Origin: Cyanobium sp. Tous-M-B4
Lineage (GTDB): Bacteria; Cyanobacteriota; Cyanobacteriia; PCC-6307; Cyanobiaceae
DNA length: 64,000 nt
Direction: 5' to 3'
NCBI RefSeq assembly: GCF_024345395.1
Contig: NZ_JAGQBA010000002.1
Location: 1 to 64,000, forward strand
The position numbers and the translations under genes are program-made. Below, piece after piece: positions 1 through 7,924 of this stretch (positions are counted from its first letter, which is position 1; the number at the start of each line of letters is the position of its first letter). A model generated the notes under the pieces. It made no database searches and was not told the DNA's origin. It saw only the letters and a list, made by a program, of their open reading frames with translations.

Positions 1-98
1 CCAGTAAGGTCACGGGAAGAACACCCGTTGATAGGCTCTATGTGGAAGCGCAGTAATGCGTGAAGCAGAGGAGTACTAATAGACCGAGGGCTTGACCA
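1..98 (+). rRNA. rrl: 23S ribosomal RNA, 3' end
   Basis: The first roughly 98 bases match the conserved 3' end of bacterial 23S rRNA, including the segment ending in GAGTACTAATAGACCGAGGG. The 5' part lies outside the window. The spacer from 99 to 210 leads to the 5S gene and holds no tRNA. Confidence 0.93.
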
Positions 99-210
99 AA
101 ACTCAGGCTCTAAACAAAAGCTTGTTTCCAGTTCACAATCACCTGACTTTAAGGTTGAGTGATTTTCTTACCTATGTAGTTCTCAGGGTTCAACCTGAGG
201 ATGAATACTT

Positions 211-327
211 TCCTGGTGTCCATGGCGCAGTGGAACCACTCCGATCCATCTCGAACTCGGCTGTGAAACGCTGCAGCGGCAACGATATTTGGGGGGCAGC
301 CCCCTGAGAAAATAGCTCGATGCCAGG
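211..327 (+). rRNA. rrf: 5S ribosomal RNA
   Basis: A segment of about 117 bases carries the 5S core (CCATCTCGAACTCGG) and complementary ends (TCCTGG near the start, CCAGG near the end). It follows the 23S gene in the usual cyanobacterial 23S-5S order. The exact ends are uncertain by a few bases. Confidence 0.92.
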
Positions 328-388
328 TAAAACATTCATCCCAATCAACTTCATCTTGCTCTTGAAAGAGTTTGTGTAAGTTGACTTA

Positions 389-416
389 AAAGCCACCCCT
401 AAGGGTGGCTTTTTTG
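389..416 (+). terminator. Rho-independent terminator of the rRNA operon
   Basis: Inverted repeat AGCCACCC-CTAA-GGGTGGCT followed by TTTTTT, about 60 bases after the 5S gene. The A-run on its left side could let it also stop leftward transcription from the gene at 476-910. Confidence 0.88.
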
Positions 417-475
417 TTGGTTAAGCTTCTTGGGTGGCCTTGGTAATTACAGCGGCTGCGGCTCAGGAACGCAAC

Positions 476-910
476 TCAGGAACGATGCACATGGACGTGT
501 TTCCAGATGCCATCTATTCTCTGCCAAACACGGGTCTCGCAGCAGCTAGCGGTAACGGCTGCTCCGTCGACCATCTTCTGGGTGAGACGGGTGTAGCTCA
601 ATACGGCGGCGTCGGGACTGATCCAGCGAATATGTGGTCTGGCCATGCTCACCTGTATTGGGGCTGGAGGGCCGCTCGGCGCTGCTGCTGGTAAGTCGAA
701 ATAGAATTGATGGAAGGCAAGGCCCTCTGCGAGGACCCCATTGGTCTCTGCTTCGAAGCAGGTGAGATCTGCGCTGCAGTGGTTGGCATAGGTGAGCCAA
801 TCACCGTTTACGACGCTTTCAAGCAGGGTTTGGTTGAGGCAGATCAACTGCTTCTCGTTTGTCTGCGCCGCCCCAGCTTTTGCATCAATATCCTGATTGC
901 CTTGATTCAT
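476..910 (-). CDS. CaMKII association-domain-like / SnoaL-type protein
   Basis: 144 aa with the pattern of the CaMKII_AD branch of the NTF2/SnoaL fold: an N-terminal helix (LNQTLLESVVNGDWLTYA), a central region ending in SMARPHIRW and the C-terminal strand ETRVWQRIDGIWKHVHVHRS. Bacterial members are small soluble dimeric or oligomeric proteins with no established reaction. The ATG overlaps the mtnBC stop (ATGA), so the two are translationally coupled and probably belong to one leftward operon with mutM. No kinase lies nearby. The family call is firm and the role is unknown. Confidence 0.8.
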   Translation of the reverse strand: MNQGNQDIDAKAGAAQTNEKQLICLNQTLLESVVNGDWLTYANHCSADLTCFEAETNGVLAEGLAFHQFYFDLPAAAPSGPPAPIQVSMARPHIRWISPDAAVLSYTRLTQKMVDGAAVTASCCETRVWQRIDGIWKHVHVHRS

Positions 911-2349
911 GGGTTTAGCTCCAGGTCTTGGAATGAGCTGATCCTCTCAAACCGACTCACCGCTTGTGCCGAATTGCCTGGGCGGATGCTGAGCAGGGCC
1001 TGCATGCCGCTGGCCGCCGCCGCTTCGCATTCGGCCAGGGTGTCACTTATAAACAAAATTTGGTGGCTTGGAACATCAAGCGACTCGGCAATCTTTATGT
1101 AGCTGCTCTGATCCCGCTTGCTGCCGACGCGGGTGTCAAACCAGTGCCCAAATAGCGACCTGAGATCTCCACCACTGCTGTATCCGTAGATCAGCTGTTG
1201 GGCTCCAACTGATCCAGATGAATAGACCGCCAATTGCAGTCCGGCTGCATGCCACTGCCGAAGGGCGCCTGGTACATCTTCAAACAGCGGACCCTGAAGG
1301 TTGCCACCTTGGTAGCCAATTTCCCAGATCATCCCCTGCAGCTCTTTGAGTGGTGCGAGCTTGCGATCCTTTTTGATCAGCCAATGCAGGTACTTCAAAA
1401 CACCCTCTCTCCAGCCTGATTGCCCCTGCTGCCGCATTGACTGAGCTTCGGGATCTGGATCTTCCGCCCAGGCTTTCTCCACTTCCGCTAGCAACTCTTG
1501 AACCTCCGGGTCCTTGTGCCGCCCGTTCAAAAAGCTGCCGAGATGTTCAGCTGCATAGGGGAAAAGGGTGGCTGATACAAAACTCACCGGGCAGGTGGTG
1601 CCTTCAATGTCAAGCAGCACATGGCTCAAGCCATGCCGTTGCACAACTGCCCTGCCGTGCTGTCTGCCGCTTAGCCCCTGAAGCAACACTTGGCGCCAGT
1701 GTTGCTCCAGCAGAAACTCCAGAATCTCGAGATGTCTTCGAGCTGTTGTTAGATCTTTGCCCCAGGCATAGAGCCCATGCCCCGCAATCAGTAACCCATA
1801 GGGCGCTGCCGCGAGGTGGGCTTCCGCGTTGCTGCGCAGTCGTGCCAGATCCTGATCGTTAGCCAGTACTGGAATTGAGACGCTGGTGGCGTGGGTGACC
1901 ACACCTTCAAGTCCTTTAAGCATCTCCAGGTCCTGGAGCACTAGGAAGGCAGCCCCTTGTTTGGTGGGTGCGTAGTGCTGGGACAGCAGGGTTCCCGCTT
2001 GGGAATGGGTGTGCAGCACCGCACCGGCTCCACAGGTCTCCACAAGGCCGAGGTGCAGGGCGGTTTCGGCGCTGGCCCGCCCGGTGCCTTTCAACACTGC
2101 CCCAGCAGCATCGACCACGATCAGCTGCTCTGGGGCAACGTTGCCCTTATCCACCCCGCTTGGGGCCATCAGCAACTCCAGCGGCTGCCACCGCAAAACG
2201 CAGCTGAAGTTGCCTCCTGTGCCATCGCACCAACCGCGGCGATGGATAGCGGCCATCGTCGCGCTGAGCTGTTGAGCTAATTCGGCTGTTTGTGATGCGG
2301 TGCTATCCACGCAAGCTTGCGGTTGGTTCAATGCTGGCAGCTCGGGCAC
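907..2349 (-). CDS. mtnBC: Fused methylthioribulose-1-phosphate dehydratase / enolase-phosphatase E1 (MtnB-MtnC)
   Basis: 480 aa with two domains of the methionine salvage pathway. Residues about 20-225 are a class II aldolase/MtnB domain with zinc-ligand candidates His113, His115 (HTHSQ) and His191 (AGHGLY). Residues about 243-480 are a HAD phosphatase of the MtnC/E1 type with the nucleophile motif DIEGTT at 247-252 and a late ISDTLAE motif. Together they would convert methylthioribulose 1-phosphate to the acireductone used by MtnD, which is encoded at 12959-13519. The GTG start at 2349 lies inside the mutM end (22-base overlap). A later start is possible because the first 20 residues look unconserved. 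Confidence 0.92.
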   Translation of the reverse strand: MPELPALNQPQACVDSTASQTAELAQQLSATMAAIHRRGWCDGTGGNFSCVLRWQPLELLMAPSGVDKGNVAPEQLIVVDAAGAVLKGTGRASAETALHLGLVETCGAGAVLHTHSQAGTLLSQHYAPTKQGAAFLVLQDLEMLKGLEGVVTHATSVSIPVLANDQDLARLRSNAEAHLAAAPYGLLIAGHGLYAWGKDLTTARRHLEILEFLLEQHWRQVLLQGLSGRQHGRAVVQRHGLSHVLLDIEGTTCPVSFVSATLFPYAAEHLGSFLNGRHKDPEVQELLAEVEKAWAEDPDPEAQSMRQQGQSGWREGVLKYLHWLIKKDRKLAPLKELQGMIWEIGYQGGNLQGPLFEDVPGALRQWHAAGLQLAVYSSGSVGAQQLIYGYSSGGDLRSLFGHWFDTRVGSKRDQSSYIKIAESLDVPSHQILFISDTLAECEAAAASGMQALLSIRPGNSAQAVSRFERISSFQDLELNP

Positions 2350-3173
2350 CAGTGGCTGCTGCGCCCGCCGAGTTTCTCGCGTTGGACGGGGGTGTTGCAG
2401 CGGCGGCAGGGTTCGCCGCCACGCCTGTATACCCAGGCCACGCCACCGTAATTGCCGTTGTTGCCCTTGAGGTCGCGGAAGTCGCTGAAGGTTGTGCCAC
2501 CAGCGCCGATGCTGGTTTCAAGCACCTCCACCAGGGCCTGGCGCAGGCGCTCCAGCTGCGAGATGCCAAGGCTGCCGCTGGTGGTGGCGGGCCGAATTCC
2601 TGCAGCAAACAGGGACTCATCGGCGTAGATGTTGCCTACCCCCGCCACCAGCGCTTGATCCAGCAGGGCATTTTTGATTGGCCGCCTCGAGCCCCGCAGC
2701 CGCTCTGCCAGGTAGGCCGCGTTGAAGGCTGGGCTGAAGGGCTCGGGCCCCAGCCGCCCCAGGCCCGTGATTACCGAGTCCAACGGTTGGCCTGGCGGTA
2801 CCCACCACATCTGGCCGAAGCTGCGGGTGTCTACGAACCGCAGCTCCTGATTGCTGGCAGCAAACAGTTGCACGCGGGTGTGGGAGCAGGCCGGTTTCGG
2901 TGTTTCCAGCCAAAGGAATTGGCCGGTCATGCGCAAATGCACGCCCCAGCTGCCAGCCTCTTCACCCCCTCGACTGAGCTGGCTCATCAGATATTTGCCA
3001 CGTCGCGACCAGGTGCCAACTCGACACCCGCATAAGGCCGCAGCGAATGCAGCGGGGTCGACCGGGCTGGCTATGGCCCTAGCCCGGTGCACCTCAACCC
3101 TGCTGATCTCAAAGCCTTGGGTCTGCTGCTCGAGACCCCGCCGCACGGTTTCAACTTCGGGTAATTCCGGCAT
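2328..3173 (-). CDS. mutM: Formamidopyrimidine-DNA glycosylase
   Basis: 281 aa base-excision repair enzyme that removes oxidised purines such as 8-oxoguanine and nicks the abasic site. The start is set at 3173 because the mature N-terminus MPELPEVETVRRGL, with catalytic Pro2 and Glu3, begins there; the frame is open for 12 more codons upstream but those would block the catalytic proline. A conserved Lys sits in RRGKYL near residue 60, and the C-terminus has the zinc finger CRRC...CPSC. It is followed on the same strand by mtnBC. Oxidative damage repair next to a photosystem I gene is a common cyanobacterial arrangement. Confidence 0.96.
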   Translation of the reverse strand: MPELPEVETVRRGLEQQTQGFEISRVEVHRARAIASPVDPAAFAAALCGCRVGTWSRRGKYLMSQLSRGGEEAGSWGVHLRMTGQFLWLETPKPACSHTRVQLFAASNQELRFVDTRSFGQMWWVPPGQPLDSVITGLGRLGPEPFSPAFNAAYLAERLRGSRRPIKNALLDQALVAGVGNIYADESLFAAGIRPATTSGSLGISQLERLRQALVEVLETSIGAGGTTFSDFRDLKGNNGNYGGVAWVYRRGGEPCRRCNTPVQREKLGGRSSHWCPSCQH

Positions 3174-3194
3174 TGGCTTAAGCGCTTGCCCAGC

Positions 3195-3226
3195 AAAATG
3201 CCCGCGCAACCAAAAGTTGCACGGGC
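3195..3226 (-). terminator. Probable terminator of psaE
   Basis: Read leftward, a stem GCCCGTGCAAC / GTTGCGCGGGC (one mismatch, loop TTTTG) is followed by ATTTTG. It lies between psaE and mutM and would end the psaE transcript before mutM. Confidence 0.75.
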
Positions 3227-3281
3227 TTTAAAGAGGCCTGGAAATCTTCCTGGAACTTGGACCCCAAGAGGCTGAAGTGGT

Positions 3282-3491
3282 TCAGGCCTTTTGGAGTTCG
3301 CTCTCGGCGAAGTTGTTGGTGTTGATGCCGCCTTCAGAGCCGCTGTAGCCGTTGTAGTTCACCTTCTCAAAGCGAACCACCACGGGGTAGCGGATGCCGG
3401 AAGTGTCGATCGAAGCGACGGTGCCGACTTCGTTGAACCAGTAAGACTCGGGGCGCTTGATGCGCACCTTGTCGCCGCGGGAGATTGCCAT
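3282..3491 (-). CDS. psaE: Photosystem I reaction centre subunit IV
   Basis: 69 aa, the normal length. It has the SH3-like PsaE fold signature: [20 protein letters not shown], then [18 protein letters not shown], and a short tail NNFAESEL. PsaE is a peripheral stromal-side subunit that supports ferredoxin docking and cyclic electron flow. It is monocistronic here, with a terminator at 3195-3226 and a long inverted repeat about 60-92 bases upstream of its ATG. Confidence 0.97.
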   Translation of the reverse strand: MAISRGDKVRIKRPESYWFNEVGTVASIDTSGIRYPVVVRFEKVNYNGYSGSEGGINTNNFAESELQKA

Positions 3492-3550
3492 CGCTGCGCT
3501 TTAGATCGGGTGGCTGCCAGAGCGAAGATACCCGCGCAGGAGGTTGGCTT

Positions 3551-3583
3551 CACCAAGGGCGTCATGATTTGTCGCCCTTGGTG
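3551..3583. promoter_or_regulatory. Perfect 11-bp inverted repeat upstream of psaE
   Basis: CACCAAGGGCG and its exact reverse complement CGCCCTTGGTG are separated by 11 bases. The repeat sits in the 144-base gap between the divergent psaE (minus) and the gene at 3636 (plus). It could be a regulator site or an RNA hairpin in the leader of either gene. It lacks an adjacent T-run, so it is not a typical terminator. Confidence 0.5.
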
Positions 3584-3635
3584 AGACGTTGGCTGCCCAT
3601 GGCACCATCGACAGCACAGCAGCCCGTCCTTTCCC

Positions 3636-4682
3636 ATGGCCATGGACCCGATGGAGGTCCCGGCGCCGCCGGTGCTCAACCTCGAGCTGCCCGACCCCGA
3701 AAGTGACACCATCAGCACGATGGAATTTCTGGCCAGGCTTGAAGAAGCCTGGGCCGTGTGCGATCGCTTCGACCTGCAGACCGAAATCTGGCGCGGGCGG
3801 ATTTTGGCGGCGGTGCGGGACCGGGAAAAGCGTGGCGGTGAAGGGCGAGGCACGGGCTTCCTGCAGTGGCTCCGGGAGCGGGAGATCAGCAAGACCCGGG
3901 CCTACACCTTGATTCAGCTGGCTGAGTCGGCTGAGAGCTTGGTGGGTGGCGGCCTGCTTGAGGAAACCAGCGTCAACAACTTTTCGAAGCGGGCCTTTCT
4001 GGAGACGGCCCAGGCCGACCCGGAGGTGCAGCAGATGATCAGCGAGGCGGCCAATGAGGGTCAGCAGATCACCCGTAAGCAAGTGCGTCGTCTTAGCGAT
4101 GAGTTCACAGCCGCCACCAGCCCCCTTTTGCCCGAGGAGATCCGCCAGCGCACAGCTGACAATCTCCTGCCACCGCGGGCTGTGGCTCCCCTGGTGAAGG
4201 AGCTGGCCAAGTTGCCAGAGGACCAGCAGGAGGACCTGCGCAAGGTGTTGCGCGAGGAGCCGGAGCTGGAGCGAGTCAAGGAGGTAACCAGCACGGCCCG
4301 CTGGTTGAGCAAGGCGGCGGAGGCAGCTTTGGCGGTGCGGGCTTTTCAGCAGGGGGAGCTCGATTTCGAGAAGGCGCTGCAGGAGGCTCAGCGACTCGAT
4401 GCCCTGGGCTTGCTGGCCGATGCGGTGGGCCAGGCCCAGGCCCTGGAGAGTGCCGTGCTGAAGCTGCACACCAGCTGGCGGCGGCTCGGGGGCCTGCAGG
4501 AGCGCCTCTGGGTGGAGAGCGGCAGCAGCACGCCCCACCTGCGCGAACTGCTCACTGCCTTGCAGTCGCTCAGCGGCAGCACCCTGCGGGTTTCCCTGGG
4601 GGAGCTGGCGGGGGGCAAGCGGGTGCGCTTGCAACTAGTGGAGGAGTCGCCGGAGCAGCTGCCACCACCACCCCTGCCGTGA
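3636..4682 (+). CDS. Helix-rich conserved hypothetical protein
   Basis: 348 aa, acidic, almost entirely predicted helical, with no membrane segment. Residues about 28-100 (from STMEFLARLEEAW through TRAYTLIQLAESAE) resemble helix-turn-helix regions of KorB/DUF3102-like plasmid proteins, and residues 120-260 are long charged helices. The tail is proline-rich (PPPPLP). The first residues MAMDPMEVPAPP are probably disordered, and an ATG at 3642 is an alternative start. I do not recognise a named family. It is divergent from psaE and lies 53 bases ahead of recQ, so co-transcription with recQ is possible. A nucleic-acid role is only inferred. Confidence 0.7.
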   Translation: MAMDPMEVPAPPVLNLELPDPESDTISTMEFLARLEEAWAVCDRFDLQTEIWRGRILAAVRDREKRGGEGRGTGFLQWLREREISKTRAYTLIQLAESAESLVGGGLLEETSVNNFSKRAFLETAQADPEVQQMISEAANEGQQITRKQVRRLSDEFTAATSPLLPEEIRQRTADNLLPPRAVAPLVKELAKLPEDQQEDLRKVLREEPELERVKEVTSTARWLSKAAEAALAVRAFQQGELDFEKALQEAQRLDALGLLADAVGQAQALESAVLKLHTSWRRLGGLQERLWVESGSSTPHLRELLTALQSLSGSTLRVSLGELAGGKRVRLQLVEESPEQLPPPPLP

Positions 4683-4735
4683 CCACCCCTGCCATGAGCG
4701 GCCCCTAGCACCGCATCTGGTGGTCGCTATGGTCG

Positions 4736-6265
4736 GTGAGCACTACGGGTAGGGCCCAATTGCCTTCTGGCCCCGCTGATCCCCTGGCGCTGGCCCTGGA
4801 GCGCCATTTCGGCTGGTCCGAGTTCCGTCCCGGTCAGCGGCCGGTGGTGGAGGCCCTGCTGGCCGGCCAAGACTGCCTGGCGGTGCTGCCCACTGGCGGT
4901 GGCAAGTCGCTTTGCTATCAGCTGCCCGCCTTGGTGCGTGGTGGGCTGGTGCTGGTGATTTCTCCGCTGGTTGCCCTGATGCAGGACCAGGTGAGCCAGC
5001 TGCAACGCCGAGGCATCCCTGCCGCCTGCCTGCATGGCGGCCTGGCCTTGCCGGAGCGGCGCCAGCTGCTGCAGCGGCTGCGCGATCACAGGCTGCGGCT
5101 GCTTTATCTGGCCCCGGAGCGGCTGCAGGGGGAGGCCACCCGCCAGCTGCTCGACGACGTGCTGGAGAGCGGCCAGCTGGTGGCACTTGCGGTGGACGAG
5201 GCCCACTGCATCAGCGCCTGGGGCCATGATTTCCGCCCCGACTACCGCCGCTTAGGCCAATTGCGGGCTCAGTGCCCTGGGGTGCCCCTAGTGGCGCTCA
5301 GCGCCACCGCAGCCCCCCAGGTGCGGGCCGACATCATTCGCCTGCTGCAGCTGCGGCGACCGCTGATCCAGGTGCGTTCTGCCCGCCGCACCAACCTTGT
5401 GTACGGCATGCAGGTGCGCCCGCCCGATCCCCTGCCCCTAGTGCTGGCGGAGCTGGGGGCATCCCGGGGCGCCGTGCTGATCTACGCGCGCACTCGCCGC
5501 TCGGTGGAGCAATGGGCAGCTCGCTTGACCGGGGTCGGGGTGGAGGCGATCGCATATCACGCCGGCATGGACCCCGAAAGCCGCCAGCTGGCCCTGGAGC
5601 ATTTCCAGCTGCAGCCGCGGCCGGTGCTGGTGGCCACCGTGGCCTTCGGCATGGGAGTGGATCGATCGGATGTGGGACTAGTGCTGCACCTGGACCTGCC
5701 GGCCAGTCCGGAGGGGTATCTGCAGGAATCGGGCCGGGCCGGCCGGGATGGGGAACTGGCGCGCTGCCTGGTTCTCTACGACCCGGCTGATCGCACCAGC
5801 TTGGGCTGGGCAATTCGGGGCGTGGGGGCCCAGCGCCAACAGGACCAGCAACGGCTGGAGCTGGCCCAGCAACAATTGCGGCGGATGGAAGCGGTGGCGG
5901 AGGGCGAGGGCTGCCGGGAGCAGGCGCTGCTGCTGGCCGTAGGAGAACTGGCGGCTGTCTGCGGCCGCTGCGACAACTGCCGCAACCCCCGTGAAAGTCG
6001 GGATTGGTCTGTTGAGGCGCACCAGGCTCTGGAGGTCTTGGAGCTTCGTCCCGGCCGCGATCTACGCAACCTGGCTGAGGAGCTCGCATCCGCCGTGTCG
6101 GCAGAGCAGCGACAGCAGCAAGAAGCGAGCTGGGGGTGGCTGCTGCGGCGGCTGGCCCAGGAGGAATTGCTCAGCGAAAGCGATGACGGCGCCCAGCGGC
6201 TCTATCTGCGCGCCTCGGGCCGGCGCTACGTGCGCCAGCCCTGGCCACTCCACTGGGCTGCCTGA
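4736..6265 (+). CDS. recQ: ATP-dependent DNA helicase RecQ, short form
   Basis: 509 aa superfamily 2 3'-5' helicase for recombination and fork repair. Walker A is LPTGGGKS (residues 51-58), the DEAH box is in VDEAHCISAWGHDFRPDY, and motif VI is in QESGRAGRDG. The RecQ zinc site is present as CREQ...CGRCDNC. After it comes a winged-helix-like region, and the protein stops before an HRDC domain, which explains why it is about 100 residues shorter than E. coli RecQ. The start is GTG at 4736, as no in-frame ATG lies nearby. Confidence 0.93.
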   Translation: MSTTGRAQLPSGPADPLALALERHFGWSEFRPGQRPVVEALLAGQDCLAVLPTGGGKSLCYQLPALVRGGLVLVISPLVALMQDQVSQLQRRGIPAACLHGGLALPERRQLLQRLRDHRLRLLYLAPERLQGEATRQLLDDVLESGQLVALAVDEAHCISAWGHDFRPDYRRLGQLRAQCPGVPLVALSATAAPQVRADIIRLLQLRRPLIQVRSARRTNLVYGMQVRPPDPLPLVLAELGASRGAVLIYARTRRSVEQWAARLTGVGVEAIAYHAGMDPESRQLALEHFQLQPRPVLVATVAFGMGVDRSDVGLVLHLDLPASPEGYLQESGRAGRDGELARCLVLYDPADRTSLGWAIRGVGAQRQQDQQRLELAQQQLRRMEAVAEGEGCREQALLLAVGELAAVCGRCDNCRNPRESRDWSVEAHQALEVLELRPGRDLRNLAEELASAVSAEQRQQQEASWGWLLRRLAQEELLSESDDGAQRLYLRASGRRYVRQPWPLHWAA

Positions 6266-6305
6266 CTGGGCTGGCTGATTGGGGGTGCTTGGCTAGCCGG
6301 TTGGA

Positions 6306-7799
6306 TTAGCTGGCCCGGGCCTTACAGATATCGCTGATTAGCTGCTCCTCAAAGTCGCTCTGGGGTGCATCCCAGCTCTTCCATTGGCCTGATTGGCTGG
6401 TGGCATTGAGCTTGCGGGCTCCGCAGTTGACCGCCAAATAAACGGGCTTGCCATCGCCGTTGAGGGTTGGGGCTACAAAACTGCCCCCCATGGGTTGCCA
6501 GTTGGCCCAGTCCACCTGCAGCGGGCCGTAGCTGCGCCAGTCGGGCCCTTGGGGCTTGCTGCTGCTGGGCTTGCTGCCAGTGCTCGGCCGGCTGGCGGGG
6601 GAGGTGGTTGCGGTAGTCGAAGTGGTTGCGGCTTTGGCGATCGGCGTGGCAACGACAGGTGAGGGCTTGGGGGTGGGTTGGATTTTTGGCTGGGCCGCTG
6701 CTTGTAGGACTGGTTTTGCGGCGGGTTGCACGCTTTGTTCAACAGGCTGTTGAACAGCTTGCTGAACGGGCTGTTGAACGGATTGTTGAACTGGTTGTCG
6801 TATGGCCTGTTGAACGCTGGGTGTGGGCCGGGGAGTGGGTTTGGGGGCCGGCACGGCTATGGCTACAGCGGGAGTCACGGTTGTGGTCGCTGCTGTGGTC
6901 ACGGTGGGTTTAGGGGCTGGCGTTGCAACTGGCGTTGCCTTTGCAACTGGCGTTGCCTTTGCCACTGGCGTTGCCGCAGGCTTGGGCTTTGCCTGGGCTG
7001 CTGGCTTTGGAGTGGCCTTCACGGGAGGCGGGGCTTGCAGTTTCAGGCGGGTGCCGGACACCACCAGATCGGGGTCGTCGATTTTGTTGATGGCAACTAG
7101 CCGCTCAACCGGCAGCCCGTAGCTGCCGGCGATGGTGGAGAGGCTCTCGCCGCTGCGCACCATGTGTTCCTTGGCGTTGCGCGGGGCCGCTGTGCTGCGG
7201 GGGGCGGCCGATGAGGAAGGACGCCCAGGGATGGCCAGGCGTGTTCCCGCCACCACCAGATTTGGATTGCTGATCCCGTTTACCTTGATCAGCTGCTCGG
7301 TGCTGGTGCCGAAGCGATCGGCGATTTCTGAAAGGGTTTCACCGCTTTTCACCGTGTAAGGGGCGGTGGGCAGCGCTCGGGGAGCGGCGGCCGCCGTTGC
7401 CCGGCGAGATCCAGGCAGCACCAGCTTTTGGCCTGCTACCACCATGTTGGGGTTGGTGATGCCGTTGGCCTGCATCAACTGGTTGAGGCTGACCCCCTGG
7501 CGATCGGCGATGTCGGAGAGGGTGTCTCCAGGCTGGACGGTGACACTGCCGCCCCTGGAGCTCCCAGCGCCAGCGGCGCTACTGCCTGGCAGCCGCAAGC
7601 TCTGGCCCGCCACCACCAGGTTGGGGTTGCTGATGCCATTGGCCTGCATTAGTCGGGTGAGGCTGACGCCGTGGCGGTCGGCAATTTCCGAGAGGGTTTC
7701 GCCTGGCTTCACCACCACGTTTGCCAGGGCTGCCGCAGGGGCCAGACCCGGGAAGGGCAACACCACCGCTAGGGCCAGGGCGGCAAGGGAGCGACGCAT
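6306..7799 (-). CDS. Secreted protein with four LysM repeats
   Basis: 497 aa when started at the ATG at 7799 (an ATG three codons upstream is also possible). The N-terminus MRRSLAALALAVVLPFPG is a signal peptide. Four LysM modules follow, each with GETLSxIADR/GDTLSDIADR-type starts and N(P/D)xLVVxGxxL ends; these bind peptidoglycan glycans. A Pro/Ala/Thr/Gln linker comes next with low-complexity repeats (VAKATP and VQQPVQQ units). About 80 C-terminal residues form a separate compact domain (from DWRSYGPLQVDWANW). Likely a periplasmic or cell-wall protein. It may be co-transcribed with the aldehyde dehydrogenase upstream. Confidence 0.85.
   Translation of the reverse strand: MRRSLAALALAVVLPFPGLAPAAALANVVVKPGETLSEIADRHGVSLTRLMQANGISNPNLVVAGQSLRLPGSSAAGAGSSRGGSVTVQPGDTLSDIADRQGVSLNQLMQANGITNPNMVVAGQKLVLPGSRRATAAAAPRALPTAPYTVKSGETLSEIADRFGTSTEQLIKVNGISNPNLVVAGTRLAIPGRPSSSAAPRSTAAPRNAKEHMVRSGESLSTIAGSYGLPVERLVAINKIDDPDLVVSGTRLKLQAPPPVKATPKPAAQAKPKPAATPVAKATPVAKATPVATPAPKPTVTTAATTTVTPAVAIAVPAPKPTPRPTPSVQQAIRQPVQQSVQQPVQQAVQQPVEQSVQPAAKPVLQAAAQPKIQPTPKPSPVVATPIAKAATTSTTATTSPASRPSTGSKPSSSKPQGPDWRSYGPLQVDWANWQPMGGSFVAPTLNGDGKPVYLAVNCGARKLNATSQSGQWKSWDAPQSDFEEQLISDICKARAS
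6736..6985. repeat. Low-complexity repeats inside the LysM gene
   Basis: Two degenerate tandem blocks. Around 6736-6820 a 12-base unit like GGCTGTTGAACG encodes the VQQP/VQQS series. Around 6918-6975 an 18-base unit like GGCGTTGCCTTTGCAACT encodes VAKATP. Both keep the reading frame and are likely to vary in copy number. Confidence 0.75.
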
Positions 7800-7924
7800 C
7801 GGCACCACGTATAGGTACGGGAACGTTAAGGGCGTTGTCTCGTCCCATCCAGTCCCCCGATCGTCTTCAGCGCATCAAAGCTTCTGATCGTCCTGCCTTT
7901 GCCCCCCCAATCGTCGTGCCCCAA

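Noticed and set aside
92-307. 71-residue open frame over the 23S-5S spacer
   Set aside because: It spans rRNA sequence and has no coding signature.
3501-4634. 377-residue minus-strand frame opposite the 3636 gene
   Set aside because: Leu/Gln-rich shadow; the plus-strand frame has the better residue pattern, although neither has a firm family.
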